From Deinococcus fonticola (lineage in GTDB: Bacteria; Deinococcota; Deinococci; Deinococcales; Deinococcaceae), in contig NZ_SMMH01000046.1 in the NCBI RefSeq assembly GCF_004634215.1, forward strand, positions 1 to 16,771: a stretch of 16,771 nucleotides of DNA. The letters run 5' to 3'. Numbering within the stretch: position 1 is the stretch's first letter; the number at the start of each line of letters is the position of its first letter. Positions 1 through 5,705 of the stretch are shown piece after piece. A model generated the notes under the pieces. That model worked only from the letters and a program-made list of their open reading frames with translations. It was not told the DNA's origin and did no database searches. The position numbers and the translations under genes were made by a program.

Positions 1-1
1 C

Positions 2-73
2 GTGGGCTTTGCGGTGGTCAAGTCAGGGAAGCCCTACGACCCGCTGTATGTGCGGCTTTCCAGCGAGACTTGA
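2..73 (+). pseudogene. C-terminal end of an IS110-type transposase (cut by window edge)
   Basis: The frame starting at base 2 is open from the window edge to a TGA at 71-73 and encodes 23 residues containing VVKSGKPYDPLYV. A closing 'AV.KSGKP(Y/F)DP' stretch is typical of the extreme C-terminus of IS110/IS116-family (Transposase_20) transposases, which is the basis of the call. Everything upstream lies outside the window, so intactness cannot be judged. The match is short and made from memory of the family ending, so the family name is tentative. Confidence 0.45.
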
Positions 74-103
74 CGGGCCGGGCAAAAAACAATATCTACA
101 ATT

Positions 104-316
104 TTGCGCGAATCGTGTAGTCACCCCGTAGAGACCGCCTATCCCCTCAAGATCACCGCTAAGTGCTTGGACGGCAACGGAACAACGACCGGGCGGACAA
201 TCGTGAAGGTCACCAAAACCAAAGTCGAACTTCGCTCCAGCGAGAACAGTCCTCTGAGCAGCAGTTACGCCAAGAACCACGACACTCAGGGCATCTTCCC
301 CATCGTCCTGGAATAA
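104..316 (+). CDS. Possible small hypothetical protein (weak)
   Basis: This open frame starts with TTG and gives about 70 residues ending in GIFPIVLE. Most of its codons end in G or C, as in the real genes of this window, which is the only argument for coding. No convincing ribosome binding site precedes it and no family is recognised. A distant resemblance to PilZ-type proteins (the '..GRTI....V.L....' pattern) was considered but the key Arg and D-x-S-x-x-G motifs are absent. It may be a remnant or a chance frame. The rest of 74-385 shows no other feature. Confidence 0.18.
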   Translation: MRESCSHPVETAYPLKITAKCLDGNGTTTGRTIVKVTKTKVELRSSENSPLSSSYAKNHDTQGIFPIVLE

Positions 317-385
317 CAGCCAATAGCCTTCCCACTCGCCCTGCCCCCTGCAGGGTGATCTCAATCCGGCACCCTGCCCCTAACA

Positions 386-664
386 GGGGGGATTTTAAGG
401 AAACTGCTACGAAACGCAAAGTAGCGAATCTTCCCACTCAGGCGCAGATTCCAGCCGCAACTCTCCAAAATTGGAAGTTCCGAATACCAGAATGGCATTG
501 GTACTTTGGGGCAAGACGGTAGTTTTCTACCTGATTTCTCCCCAAAGAGGCCCGTGAACGTCTGAAAAAGTGCCGACACTGGCGAAACCCGGTACTTTTC
601 TACTGTAGCGCTTGTGAAATCGCTTCACTTTGCGCTTGGTGACACGTTCCTTAAAACACCCCCC
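386..664. mobile_element. MITE-like element, copy 1 (full length, 279 bp)
   Basis: Non-coding element bounded by GGGGGG at 386-391 and CCCCCC at 659-664, with imperfect terminal inverted repeats of about 40 bp. The left end reads GATTTTAAGGAAACTGCTAC and the right end, on the other strand, TGTTTTAAGGAACGTGTCAC; both continue into a shared CGCAAAGT core. Subterminal hairpins are visible: GCTAC (406-410) pairs with GTAGC (421-425) across a 10-base loop, and TCAC (625-628) pairs with GTGA (639-642). Related copies lie at 3817-4094 (same orientation), 5112-5390 (inverted) and 15867-15920 (fragment). It encodes no transposase, so it would need one supplied in trans. No clear target-site duplication is seen. 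Its right border cuts into a peptidase-like gene. Confidence 0.85.
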
Positions 665-1007
665 GCAGGCCATGCAAAGCAACCGGGGCCTCCTGGAAGA
701 CGTGGTCATGACTGCTCTGGCGGGGCAGGAAACGGCCAGACTCCTGAATGTTCCTTGTCCTGACCCGCCTTCGTCCCGCCCCCCTGAGACGCTGATGACC
801 GCCGCGCTGACCGAGCCTGAAGAACAGGCGGTGATGGCCGAGTACCTGCACGTCCTGCGGGCCAGGACACGGGCATTGGTACGTCAATCCTGGCCCGAAA
901 TCCAGGTGGTGGCCGCCGGACTGCTTGAACACGCTGAACTGGATGCCGAAGCTGTAAAGTACCGGATTGTGTGTGCGCAGGGTATTCGCGGCTCACTGCT
1001 CAACTGA
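665..1007 (+). pseudogene. C-terminal remnant of an M41-peptidase-like protein, truncated by MITE copy 1
   Basis: The open frame runs straight out of the MITE right end and stops with TGA at 1005-1007. Beyond the MITE it encodes about 110 residues with the helical patterns ...GLLEDVVMTALAGQETA... and ...VRQSWPEIQVVAAGLLEHAELDAEAV.... These resemble the C-terminal peptidase part of FtsH-like M41 proteins, where an ALAG helix and a 'vA..LLe...L...ev' ending are usual. The HExxH metal site, which should lie upstream, is missing, and nothing like it is found on the other side of the MITE (1-385). I read it as a gene beheaded by the insertion or an associated deletion. An apparent ATG at 630 lies within the MITE and is not an original start. 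Family assignment is from general resemblance only. Confidence 0.5.
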
Positions 1008-1125
1008 ACTTCAAACATTTTCCTTCAGTAATTGTCATTATCACAGGAAAGGTGAGTGAGGGTTGCGGATTTTACGGTGAAAATCCCTATCGGTTCTCAG
1101 GTGTCAAAGTACACTTATCGCAGGA

Positions 1126-1983
1126 ATGAACAGTGATGATTTCCAAACTGCCACCGATCAATTCTTAAAGGGGTTGAAACGCAGCGCGGCCACCATCCGA
1201 GCTTACCGCGCCGATCTGGTTCACTTCCAACGGTGGTTGCTAGCGAGTAGTAAGGATTTGGATGCGACAGCGCTGGAAGCGTACTTTGCAGCCCACGAGT
1301 GGGCTGCTTCCACGCAAAACCGCAAACAGACGGCGATTGAACGCTTTTGCCGCTGGGCGCGGCAACACGAGCAGTTGGAAGATGACCCGACGCTTCATTT
1401 GGAACGGCCTACCGTTCCCCCACCACATCCGCGAGGACTGCGCCGCGAAGAAATTGAGCGCATCTTTGCAGTCATTCCAGCATCACAGTCTAGAGATGCG
1501 TTGCTGTTCCGCCTGGTGTTCGAGACAGGACTTCGCATCAGCGAAGCCCTGAACATCCATCTGGACGATCTCGACCTTACCAAAGGCGACGAGCACCTGA
1601 CCGTGCTGGGTAAAGGGGGGCAGCGCCGGACGGTGCTGCTCGATGACCCGAAGCTACTCAATGCGCTGCGAAAATACCTGCGCTCACTGGACTACGAACA
1701 TGGGCCGATGTTTCAGGCGCAGAAGAACGGGCGTGGCGGGCCACTGCGGTATCAGAGCGTGCAGGAACGCTGGCAAAACTACGCGGCTCAGGCGGTTGTG
1801 GCCTGCACGTTGCACCAGTTGCGCCACAGTCACGCGACGGAACTGGTGAATGGCGGGGTCAGTTTGGGAACCATCAGAAAGCGTCTCGGCCACTGCCACA
1901 TTCAAACCACCCTGCGCTACGCCGAGGTCAGTGACGCCTCAGCCGATGCCGAACTCAGGAAATGGCGTCGGGGTCGGAAATAA
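1126..1983 (+). CDS. Tyrosine recombinase / integrase (XerC/D-like)
   Basis: A 285-residue site-specific DNA recombinase that cuts and rejoins DNA through a 3'-phosphotyrosine. Residues about 8-85 form the N-terminal SAM-like core-binding domain (TIRAYRADLVHFQRWL), and about 103-270 the catalytic domain. The full catalytic set is visible: R137 (TGLRISEAL), K163 (LGKGGQRR), H230-x-x-R233 (HQLRHSHATEL), H256 (LGHCHIQTTL) and Y265 (LRYAEV). Size and motifs fit Xer-type and phage/plasmid integrases. ATG 1126 is chosen because it opens the core-binding domain; only AGGA touching the start is present, so the message may be leaderless or weakly translated. A partial dyad (GTGTcaaagtACAC, about 1101-1114) lies just upstream and may be a binding site. 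The 3' end, from 12 bases after the Tyr codon to about 41 bases past the stop, recurs at 3421-3512. Its target site is not known. Confidence 0.92.
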   Translation: MNSDDFQTATDQFLKGLKRSAATIRAYRADLVHFQRWLLASSKDLDATALEAYFAAHEWAASTQNRKQTAIERFCRWARQHEQLEDDPTLHLERPTVPPPHPRGLRREEIERIFAVIPASQSRDALLFRLVFETGLRISEALNIHLDDLDLTKGDEHLTVLGKGGQRRTVLLDDPKLLNALRKYLRSLDYEHGPMFQAQKNGRGGPLRYQSVQERWQNYAAQAVVACTLHQLRHSHATELVNGGVSLGTIRKRLGHCHIQTTLRYAEVSDASADAELRKWRRGRK

Positions 1984-2024
1984 TTCCTTAGCGCAGGTTT
2001 TGGTTCCTACTCTCAGGTCAGGCC
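1933..2024. repeat. Direct repeat A: 3' end of the tyrosine recombinase and downstream bases
   Basis: Bases 1933-2007 match 3421-3495 at 72 of 75 positions, and similarity continues more weakly to 2024/3512. The repeat covers the last 16 codons plus stop of the recombinase and then non-coding DNA. The two copies are 1488 bp apart in the same orientation and enclose the phytase gene. Confidence 0.9.
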
Positions 2025-2083
2025 GAGTACGGTAGCTTGTTGAGCAGTGGATTCTGTCGATTTCACACTCCCAGGAGACCGCG

Positions 2084-2121
2084 AACAGTCGGCCCCATCA
2101 AGCTTGATGGGGCCGACTGTT
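2084..2121 (+). terminator. Strong palindromic terminator after the recombinase
   Basis: A perfect 38-bp palindrome (arm AACAGTCGGCCCCATCA and its complement, centred on AAGCTT) is followed at once by GATTTTT on the plus strand. This fits a Rho-independent terminator for the plus-strand recombinase that ends 100 bp earlier. The minus-strand side has no T-run, so it is probably one-directional. Confidence 0.7.
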
Positions 2122-2131
2122 GATTTTTCCC

Positions 2132-2208
2132 GTCTGGGACGACATTGAACTGAAGTTGTCGCCTACTGAGGTTCGCAGTATGACTATTGGGCGAACCTCG
2201 TCCCAGAC
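2132..2208. repeat. Nested interrupted inverted repeat
   Basis: The right arm GCGAACCTCGTCCCAGAC (2191-2208) is continuous, while its complement is split into GTCTGGGACG (2132-2141) and GAGGTTCGC (2168-2176) by 26 extra bases. A hairpin with a large one-sided bulge would form, with a 14-base loop at 2177-2190. It lies between the recombinase terminator and the convergent end of the phytase gene, so it may be a decayed terminator, a recombination site or a tiny inserted element. The bases to 2264 hold nothing else. Confidence 0.55.
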
Positions 2209-2264
2209 AGCAAAATTTCCTTGACGAGTGTTTTCGGGCCAATGTGGCTAGTACCCCAAACGGG

Positions 2265-3377
2265 TCACCTGAGCGCGGGCAGTTTAAGGGCCTGCGTGAC
2301 GTCTCCCCAGGACACCAGTTTGAAATTGGTGACATCCTCCTGCCCCCCCGCGTCACCGTCTTGAACCACCAGCAGCCCCTGGCTGAAGCGTCCACCGAGG
2401 TTACTGGTCACGACATCTGCGCCGTCGCTATCTGTGACTAAATCGTTGCCCAGGCTGATTTGGAAGGAGCCGAAATACTTTTCTCCCAACCGATCGTACA
2501 CGGAGTAGCGGTTGCTGCCCTGACTGCTGACGAGCAGGTAGCCAGCGTTCCCCTGGCCGCGCGCAATGGTAAGTCCTTCCACATCGGCACTCAGGCGCTC
2601 GCCTGCGGGGGCCACCTGGTCAAGCAGGTTGACCTGCTGCGTGCCCAGTTTGAGTCGCCACACCCCGACCTGTTCCTGTCCCAGAAAGGCGTAGCCCGTG
2701 GCCGCGTCCACCACCATGCCCTCAAACTGAGGGTCGTCAACGGTCAGCCCAGCCTGCGCAGCTGGAAATACATATCTGTTGATGGGGCGCACGCTGACGC
2801 CCTGACCATCGTCGAAAAGTTCGACTTCTGCAATGGTGGGAAACCCGTTTTGCGTGACCAATACCCGGTCCTGACCAGACGCGGTGCGGTAGGCCGTCAG
2901 TCCATAGGACTTGCGTTTGCCGTCGCTCTGCTCACCAGCCGGGGTAAAAATCATGGGGCTGTTAGGACTGGTGACTTCGCGGAACTGCCGGGTTTGGGGG
3001 TCGATCACAAATGCGGCCACCCGGTCGGAGAGCCGTTCACTGGCTACTGCCAGGTCAACCAGCTTGCCGCCGAGCTTGAAGCCTCTGACCAGGTCCACGT
3101 TGTTGTAGCGAATCTTGCCAGGGTTGTAGTCCTGAATGGTTTTGCCCGCGAGGTCAAAGCTGGTCAGGCCGCCTTCCTTGCGCGTCGCTATGACAAAGCT
3201 GCGGGTCGCATCGGTACTGTCGACCCAGATAGCCGGGTCGTCGGAGTCGGCGGGCTTGCCGACCTTCGCGGTTTCGGCTACGGCCTGAACCATAGGAACT
3301 TCTTTCACGGGATGCACGGTGGTAGAAGCGCAGGCGGCGAGCGTCAGAACTCCGGGCAGCAGGACAAGCTTCTTCAT
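2265..3377 (-). CDS. Beta-propeller phytase, predicted lipoprotein
   Basis: A 370-residue 3-phytase of the beta-propeller family, which removes phosphate from phytate (inositol hexakisphosphate) with Ca2+ and so scavenges phosphorus outside the cytoplasm. Residues 1-16 are a lipoprotein signal with lipobox L13-A-A-C16, so the mature protein should be membrane-anchored. Family signatures include DSDDPAIW (44-51), RYNNVDL (90-96), DVEGL (265-269), SSQGSNRYSVYDR (284-296) and DSDGADV (316-322), with acidic residues placed as in the Ca2+/phosphate-binding channel. Length agrees with the family. ATG 3377 is preferred over an in-frame GTG at 3398 because M-K-K followed by a hydrophobic stretch is the normal lipoprotein start, although the GGAAAGG directly before it is unusually close. 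It is a single gene, convergent with the recombinase, lying between the two copies of the recombinase 3' end and preceded by a Pho-box-like repeat. Confidence 0.9.
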   Translation of the reverse strand: MKKLVLLPGVLTLAACASTTVHPVKEVPMVQAVAETAKVGKPADSDDPAIWVDSTDATRSFVIATRKEGGLTSFDLAGKTIQDYNPGKIRYNNVDLVRGFKLGGKLVDLAVASERLSDRVAAFVIDPQTRQFREVTSPNSPMIFTPAGEQSDGKRKSYGLTAYRTASGQDRVLVTQNGFPTIAEVELFDDGQGVSVRPINRYVFPAAQAGLTVDDPQFEGMVVDAATGYAFLGQEQVGVWRLKLGTQQVNLLDQVAPAGERLSADVEGLTIARGQGNAGYLLVSSQGSNRYSVYDRLGEKYFGSFQISLGNDLVTDSDGADVVTSNLGGRFSQGLLVVQDGDAGGQEDVTNFKLVSWGDVTQALKLPALR

Positions 3378-3398
3378 CCTTTCCAGCCTGCGCTTCAC

Positions 3399-3416
3399 GG
3401 GTCAGTTAAGTGTCAG
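3399..3416 (-). promoter_or_regulatory. Pho-box-like direct repeat upstream of the phytase
   Basis: On the plus strand GGGTCAG (3399-3405), TTAA, GTGTCAG (3410-3416) form two 7-bp direct repeats spaced by 4 A/T bases. That is the 7-4-7 layout and TGTCA-like core of PhoB boxes known from enterobacteria. It sits 22-39 bp before the phytase ATG, where control by phosphate starvation would make sense. The repeat reads opposite to the gene, and PhoB boxes in this lineage may differ, so the call is an inference. Confidence 0.35.
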
Positions 3417-3420
3417 ACCG

Positions 3421-3512
3421 GACGCCTCAGCAGACGCCGAACTCAGAAAATGGCGTCGGGGTCGGAAATAATTCCTTAGCGCAGGTTTTGGTTCCGATTC
3501 TTAGGTGAGGCC
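3421..3512 (+). pseudogene. Direct repeat B: orphan 3' end of a second tyrosine recombinase gene
   Basis: Bases 3421-3471 encode the same 16 C-terminal residues plus stop as the recombinase at 1126-1983 (DASADAELRKWRRGRK), followed by matching downstream DNA to about 3512. The three differences in the first 75 bases are all silent third-codon changes (gcc/gca, gat/gac, agg/aga). No upstream part of a recombinase precedes it; the frame runs into the phytase 5' region. The silent pattern argues that it descends from a separate functional gene copy rather than being a fresh duplication. Confidence 0.8.
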
Positions 3513-3699
3513 AGGTGCTTTGAAACTGCTCACAAGGGCGAGGCTGCTTAGCGCCTCAAGAGTGTGCAGATCTCTCCATTCGGCGTGGGCATGGCCTCAC
3601 TGTTGGGCGCCGTGAACACCAGACCCGACGCCTGAACCTGTTCTTCTTGGCTCATACCGGGTTTCGGGGAGCTGAAGGGCCTTCAGTAAAATAGAGGCT
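3513..3699. other. Short gene-free stretch with a palindrome before the IS1595-type fragment
   Basis: CTGAAGG (3672-3678), one base, CCTTCAG (3680-3686) form a compact hairpin just before the transposase fragment and could belong to the left end of that insertion sequence. A 35-codon minus-strand frame (3655-3548, starting MSQEEQVQ) is present but has no ribosome binding site and no recognised family, so it is not called as a gene. Confidence 0.35.
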
Positions 3700-3818
3700 G
3701 TGTTGAACCTGATTCGTCTTCTAGACGACGAAAAGTGCTTCTCCGTGGTTCGTGAGCTGAGATGGCCGAATGGTGTCCAGTGCCCACACTGTGCCAATCC
3801 GTACGTCACCAGGCAAGG
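3700..3818 (+). pseudogene. N-terminal fragment of an IS1595-type transposase
   Basis: From GTG 3700, preceded by GAGG, the frame encodes LNLIRLLDDEKCFSVVREL then RWPNGVQCPHCANPYV and ends at the MITE border at 3817. The RWP(N/D)G...CPHC segment is the zinc-ribbon start typical of IS1595/ISXO2-like transposases, whose DDE catalytic domain should follow. That domain is absent on the far side of the MITE. About 39 codons remain, so the gene is dead. Family assignment rests on this short motif. Confidence 0.6.
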
Positions 3819-4094
3819 GGGGATTTTAAGGAAGCTGTTATGAAACGCAAAGTAGCGAAATTGCCTACTGAGACGTGGATTTCAATGGCAAGCCCGTGCA
3901 GTCAGGAGTGCCGAATATCTCAATGGCGTTGGTAATTTGGGGCAAGGCAGTAGATTTCTACCTGATCTCTACCCGAAAAAGCTCATTGAATAGCTGGAGA
4001 AGTGCCGACTCTGGCATAACTCGGTACTTTTCTACCATGCCGTTTGTGAAATCGTTTCACTTTGCGCTTGGTGACACGTTCCTTAGAACACCCC
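3817..4094. mobile_element. MITE-like element, copy 2 (full length, 278 bp)
   Basis: Same orientation as copy 1, bounded by GGGGGG (3817-3822) and CCCC (4091-4094). The left end GATTTTAAGGAAGCTG, the right end on the other strand (TGTTCTAAGGAACGTGTCAC), and inner blocks such as TTTCTACCTGAT and GGTACTTTTCTAC are shared with copy 1; between these the sequence has diverged. The left subterminal stem has changed to GTTAT opposite GTAGC, which can still pair through G-U wobbles. It directly truncates the IS1595-type transposase fragment. No transposase is encoded and no clear target duplication is seen. Confidence 0.85.
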
Positions 4095-4108
4095 TAGTTA
4101 CAAAGGGA

Positions 4109-4132
4109 AAAGCCGCCAAATCTGGCGGCTTT
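4109..4132 (-). terminator. Terminator of the resolvase gene
   Basis: AAGCCGCC and GGCGGCTT pair around a 6-base loop. On the minus strand the stem runs directly into TTTTCCC. It lies about 45 bp after the resolvase stop and fits a Rho-independent terminator for that gene. Confidence 0.75.
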
Positions 4133-4176
4133 GATGTTGCAAAGAATAGCGTGTTATGCACACGAATTCAAGTTAT

Positions 4177-4743
4177 TCATCCCGATCGGGTTTTCAGCGA
4201 CTGGTACAGCGTATCCCGGTTGATGCCCAAGTCACGGGCAATCACCGTCTTACGTTCCCCGGCAGCCACCCGCTGCCGGGCCTGTTCCACCTGCTCAGGC
4301 GTCAGCGCCCGCTTGCGGCCCTTGTATTTCCCAGCCTGTTTCGCCTTGGTAATTCCTTCGCGTTGGTTTTCCAAGTTCTGTGCCCGCAAGAACTCTGCCA
4401 CTGCGCCCAACATGGTGAGCAGCAGCGTGTTCATCGGGTTGTCTTCGCCGGTGAAAATGACCCCCTCACGCTGGAACTCCACCCGCACGCCACGCCCTGA
4501 AAGATCAGTCACGATGCGCCGCAGGTCATCCACGTTACGGGCCAGGCGATCCATCGAGTGCACCACCACGGTGTCGCCCTCACGCACATAAGCCAGCAAC
4601 TCCTGGAGCTGGGGCCGCTTGGCATTCTTGCCACTGGCTTTGTCTTCAAAGATTCTGTCCAGTTCCACGCCATCCAACTGGCGGGCGGTGTTCTGGTCGA
4701 CGGTGCTGACGCGAATGTACCCAACTCGCTGTCCTTTTGCCAT
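4177..4743 (-). CDS. Serine recombinase, Tn3-type resolvase/invertase
   Basis: A 188-residue small serine recombinase that resolves cointegrates or inverts DNA through a 5'-phosphoserine. The N-terminal catalytic domain (about 1-130) carries the nucleophile S13 in YIRVSTVDQN and the arginines of HSMDRLARN (R66, R69). The E-helix region reads AEFLRAQNLENQREGI, where FER is usual, so one normally charged position is a leucine. The C-terminal part (about 145-188) is a helix-turn-helix for site binding (KTVIARDLGINRDTLYQSL). Length matches TnpR proteins. ATG 4743 follows GGAGGAAGG, a strong ribosome binding site. No tnpA transposase accompanies it here, so it is either a relic of a Tn3-type transposon or a plasmid/island multimer resolution gene. 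A terminator follows and a res-like site precedes. Confidence 0.92.
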   Translation of the reverse strand: MAKGQRVGYIRVSTVDQNTARQLDGVELDRIFEDKASGKNAKRPQLQELLAYVREGDTVVVHSMDRLARNVDDLRRIVTDLSGRGVRVEFQREGVIFTGEDNPMNTLLLTMLGAVAEFLRAQNLENQREGITKAKQAGKYKGRKRALTPEQVEQARQRVAAGERKTVIARDLGINRDTLYQSLKTRSG

Positions 4744-4757
4744 CCTTCCTCCAGCTT

Positions 4758-4825
4758 TGTCGGTTTAGGCTTTAGACATCCCCCGACACATGCCGGAATA
4801 TAGCAAAACTGACCCTAAACCGACA
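4758..4825. promoter_or_regulatory. Candidate res site upstream of the resolvase
   Basis: TGTCGGTTTAGG (4758-4769) is exactly complementary to CCTAAACCGACA (4814-4825), and a further CCGACA arm lies at 4783-4788. Pairs of inverted 6-12-bp arms, one pair spanning 31 bp, directly before a resolvase gene match the layout of res subsites, which also hold the gene's own promoter. Exact subsite borders and the crossover dinucleotide cannot be fixed by eye. Confidence 0.55.
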
Positions 4826-5111
4826 CCCAAACACCGATTCCATCGTCACCCAAGATTGCCGGACTAGGGTATACCCCAGAACGGCACAGATTAAGGGTCG
4901 CTCCGTTGTTAGCAGGCATACAAAGATGTAATATTGCACTCACTGGGGTCTGTGTCGCTTGCGGCACAGACCTTGGACATTTATGGCTCATCCTCAGTGA
5001 CGCTTGGAGGCATACTCTTGAGGAAAATTGCGGCGTTGAGGAAGATGGCAGGATAACGGCTCATGATGTTTTGCAGACGTTCCCTACGCAATGGGAGGGT
5101 GCGGTCCATTC
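4826..5111. other. Gene-free stretch between the res-like site and MITE copy 3
   Basis: No convincing gene is seen; short open frames here have poor codon use and no ribosome binding site. GGTCTGTG (4947-4954) and CACAGACC (4965-4972) form an 8-bp stem with a 10-base loop and no T-run after it. Part of the stretch may be further res or transposon-end DNA. Confidence 0.4.
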
Positions 5112-5390
5112 GGGGGTGTTTTAAGGTTCTTGTCACCAAGCGCAAAGTGAAACGATTTCACAAGCAACAGAGTAGAAATGTACCGCTTTCAGGCTGTGTC
5201 GGTACTTTTTGGGCCGATTTGGACGTGTTGGGTCACTCAGAACAGGTAGAAATCTACTGACTTGCTCCGAAGTACCGATGCCATTCGCACAAACGGCACT
5301 GCCCAGTTTTAACTCTTTGGCCTGTAAATAACGTCCCAGCAGCAGAATTCACTACTTTGCGTTTCGTGGCAGCTTCCTTAAAACACCCCC
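5112..5390. mobile_element. MITE-like element, copy 3 (full length, 279 bp, inverted)
   Basis: Bounded by GGGGG (5112-5116) and CCCCC (5386-5390) and inverted relative to copies 1 and 2. Its left end (TGTTTTAAGG...TCACCAAGCGCAAAGTGAAA) is the right end of the other copies. It is the most diverged copy, yet keeps the terminal repeats and the inner blocks GTAGATTTCTACCTG and GGTACNTTTCTACT when read on the minus strand. It lies immediately left of an open frame that it appears to truncate, and is the left flank of the defence module. Confidence 0.85.
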
Positions 5391-5658
5391 AAGTAACGAA
5401 CTGTACCGCACTGTACCTTTGATGGAAGACGAAGCTGTTCCGACCGTCATCCAACTTGTTCAGGAACGTCTCCATGGGGATGGATATAGACGAGAATTTC
5501 AGCTCTTTCAGAGTCTGAGTGACATTCCTGGTTGGGTTCAGAAATTTCTGTCACACGACGTAAGTCGAGTCCGGATTCAAGAGGTGACAGCCCTGAGTGG
5601 GAATGACCTGTCGCGAATATCGAAACAGCTCAATAAGCATCACGAGTGGCAACCTTGA
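5391..5658 (+). pseudogene. C-terminal fragment of an unknown protein next to MITE copy 3
   Basis: The frame is open from the MITE border to TGA at 5656-5658, giving about 87 residues (NELYRTVPLMEDEAVPTVIQ...). An ATG at 5422 or TTG at 5419 could start translation, but no ribosome binding site precedes them, and the frame continues upstream into the MITE, so truncation of a larger gene is more likely. The content is mixed alpha-helical with no recognised family. It faces the end of the DUF499 gene. Confidence 0.4.
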
Positions 5659-5705
5659 TGATAGGGCGCCCATAAGACGTGTTGGCCGGGGTCACGTAAT
5701 ACTCC

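Noticed and set aside
163..522. Open frames across the MITEs with a recurring CFKEAATKRKV-like peptide (also 527-709, 5063-5475, 15867-15920)
   Set aside because: The shared peptide is just the translated terminal repeat of the MITE on either strand; the frames have no ribosome binding sites and diverge outside the repeat.
2132..2208. Integron-type attC site or cassette array
   Set aside because: No integron integrase insertion motif in either tyrosine recombinase and no GTTRRRY/RYYYAAC ends on the hairpin.
2460..3479. Long plus-strand open frame opposite the phytase
   Set aside because: It is the antisense shadow of the phytase gene, which has clear family motifs and a lipoprotein signal on the minus strand.
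3548..3655. 35-codon minus-strand frame starting MSQEEQVQ
   Set aside because: No ribosome binding site, no family and surrounded by recombination debris; it could be a remnant but cannot be supported.
386..5390. CRISPR array formed by the recurring repeats
   Set aside because: The repeats are 279-bp elements with terminal inverted repeats, unevenly spaced and in both orientations; there are no short regular repeats or cas genes.
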